Positions 34,027 through 34,075 of a stretch of DNA of 34,075 nt are shown here, piece by piece (positions within the stretch are counted from its first letter, which is position 1; every line of letters begins with the position of its first letter). The stretch comes from Pseudomonadota bacterium. Lineage in GTDB: Bacteria > Pseudomonadota > Alphaproteobacteria > Acetobacterales > Acetobacteraceae. The stretch covers positions 1-34,075 of the forward strand of contig JABBNW010000003.1 in NCBI GenBank assembly GCA_019352115.1. Direction: 5' to 3'. The position numbers were made by a program, and so were the translations under genes. The notes under the pieces were generated by a model. The model ran no database searches. It was not told the DNA's origin and saw only the letters and a program-made list of their open reading frames with translations.

Positions 34027-34075
34027 TTCTTGTTGGGTTTCGTGCGGGTGGGTGGTGTCTCGGGTCCGGTCCGGG

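Noticed and set aside
33935-34075. FMN riboswitch in front of the riboflavin operon
   Set aside because: The sequence available is occupied by simple GC palindromes and has no multi-helix RFN-like conserved blocks; the window also ends here.

Overview
This is high-GC DNA that looks alphaproteobacterial, most likely Acetobacteraceae or a close relative. The taxonomic guess rests on three things: the gene order nrdR-ribD-ribE-ribB-ribH-nusB, a SigF/NrsF extracytoplasmic-function sigma system with Caulobacter-type promoters, and a magnesium-type HemB. The family-level placement is inference. I see no tRNA, rRNA, CRISPR array or intact insertion sequence.

Bases 1-9350 hold an envelope oxidative-damage module. 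An ECF sigma factor (SigF) and its membrane anti-sigma factor (NrsF) head a minus-strand operon. It continues into a cytochrome b (YedZ1-like), a periplasmic molybdopterin oxidoreductase (YedY1/MsrP-like), and the first 20 codons of another exported protein cut by the window edge. Next comes a second minus-strand operon: a DoxX/DoxD-like protein and a very unusual DoxX-DoxX-NDH-2 fusion. Divergent from it is a plus-strand group: a periplasmic methionine sulfoxide reductase MsrA, a decayed second copy of the cytochrome b/Moco pair, a DUF1223 thioredoxin-like protein, and a frameshifted, truncated DsbD/ScsB. Three exact matches to the Caulobacter SigF promoter (GTAACC-N16-CGAA) sit in front of sigF, doxX and msrA, so the whole module reads as one SigF regulon for repairing oxidised periplasmic methionines. 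It resembles the hypochlorite-response locus of Azospira suillum.

Bases 9490-16307 are accessory metabolism. A five-gene minus-strand operon (peroxiredoxin-like, GST, SDR, GST, MhpD/FAH-family hydratase) is divergent from a TetR regulator, suggesting electrophile or aromatic detoxification. A small unknown protein follows. Then a DehI-family dehalogenase-like gene lies next to a HAD type II dehalogenase-like gene, behind a promoter containing a dyad.

Bases 16342-34075 look more like core chromosome and are visibly richer in G+C. They carry a threonine aldolase and a two-partner secretion pair (a 2165-residue TpsA adhesin with GLUG repeats, and its TpsB transporter). A truncated BrnT-like toxin remnant and hemB with a GST follow, then an amidohydrolase coupled to a polysaccharide deacetylase. 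A minus-strand riboflavin operon, led by nrdR and ended by nusB, closes the window. The two strands meet in a hairpin that contains both stop codons. The right edge carries three tandem palindromic units upstream of nrdR.

The most notable content is the SigF regulon with its promoter set and the DoxX2-NDH-2 fusion. I propose, as inference only, that the fusion supplies quinol to the YedZ1/YedY1 repair pair.
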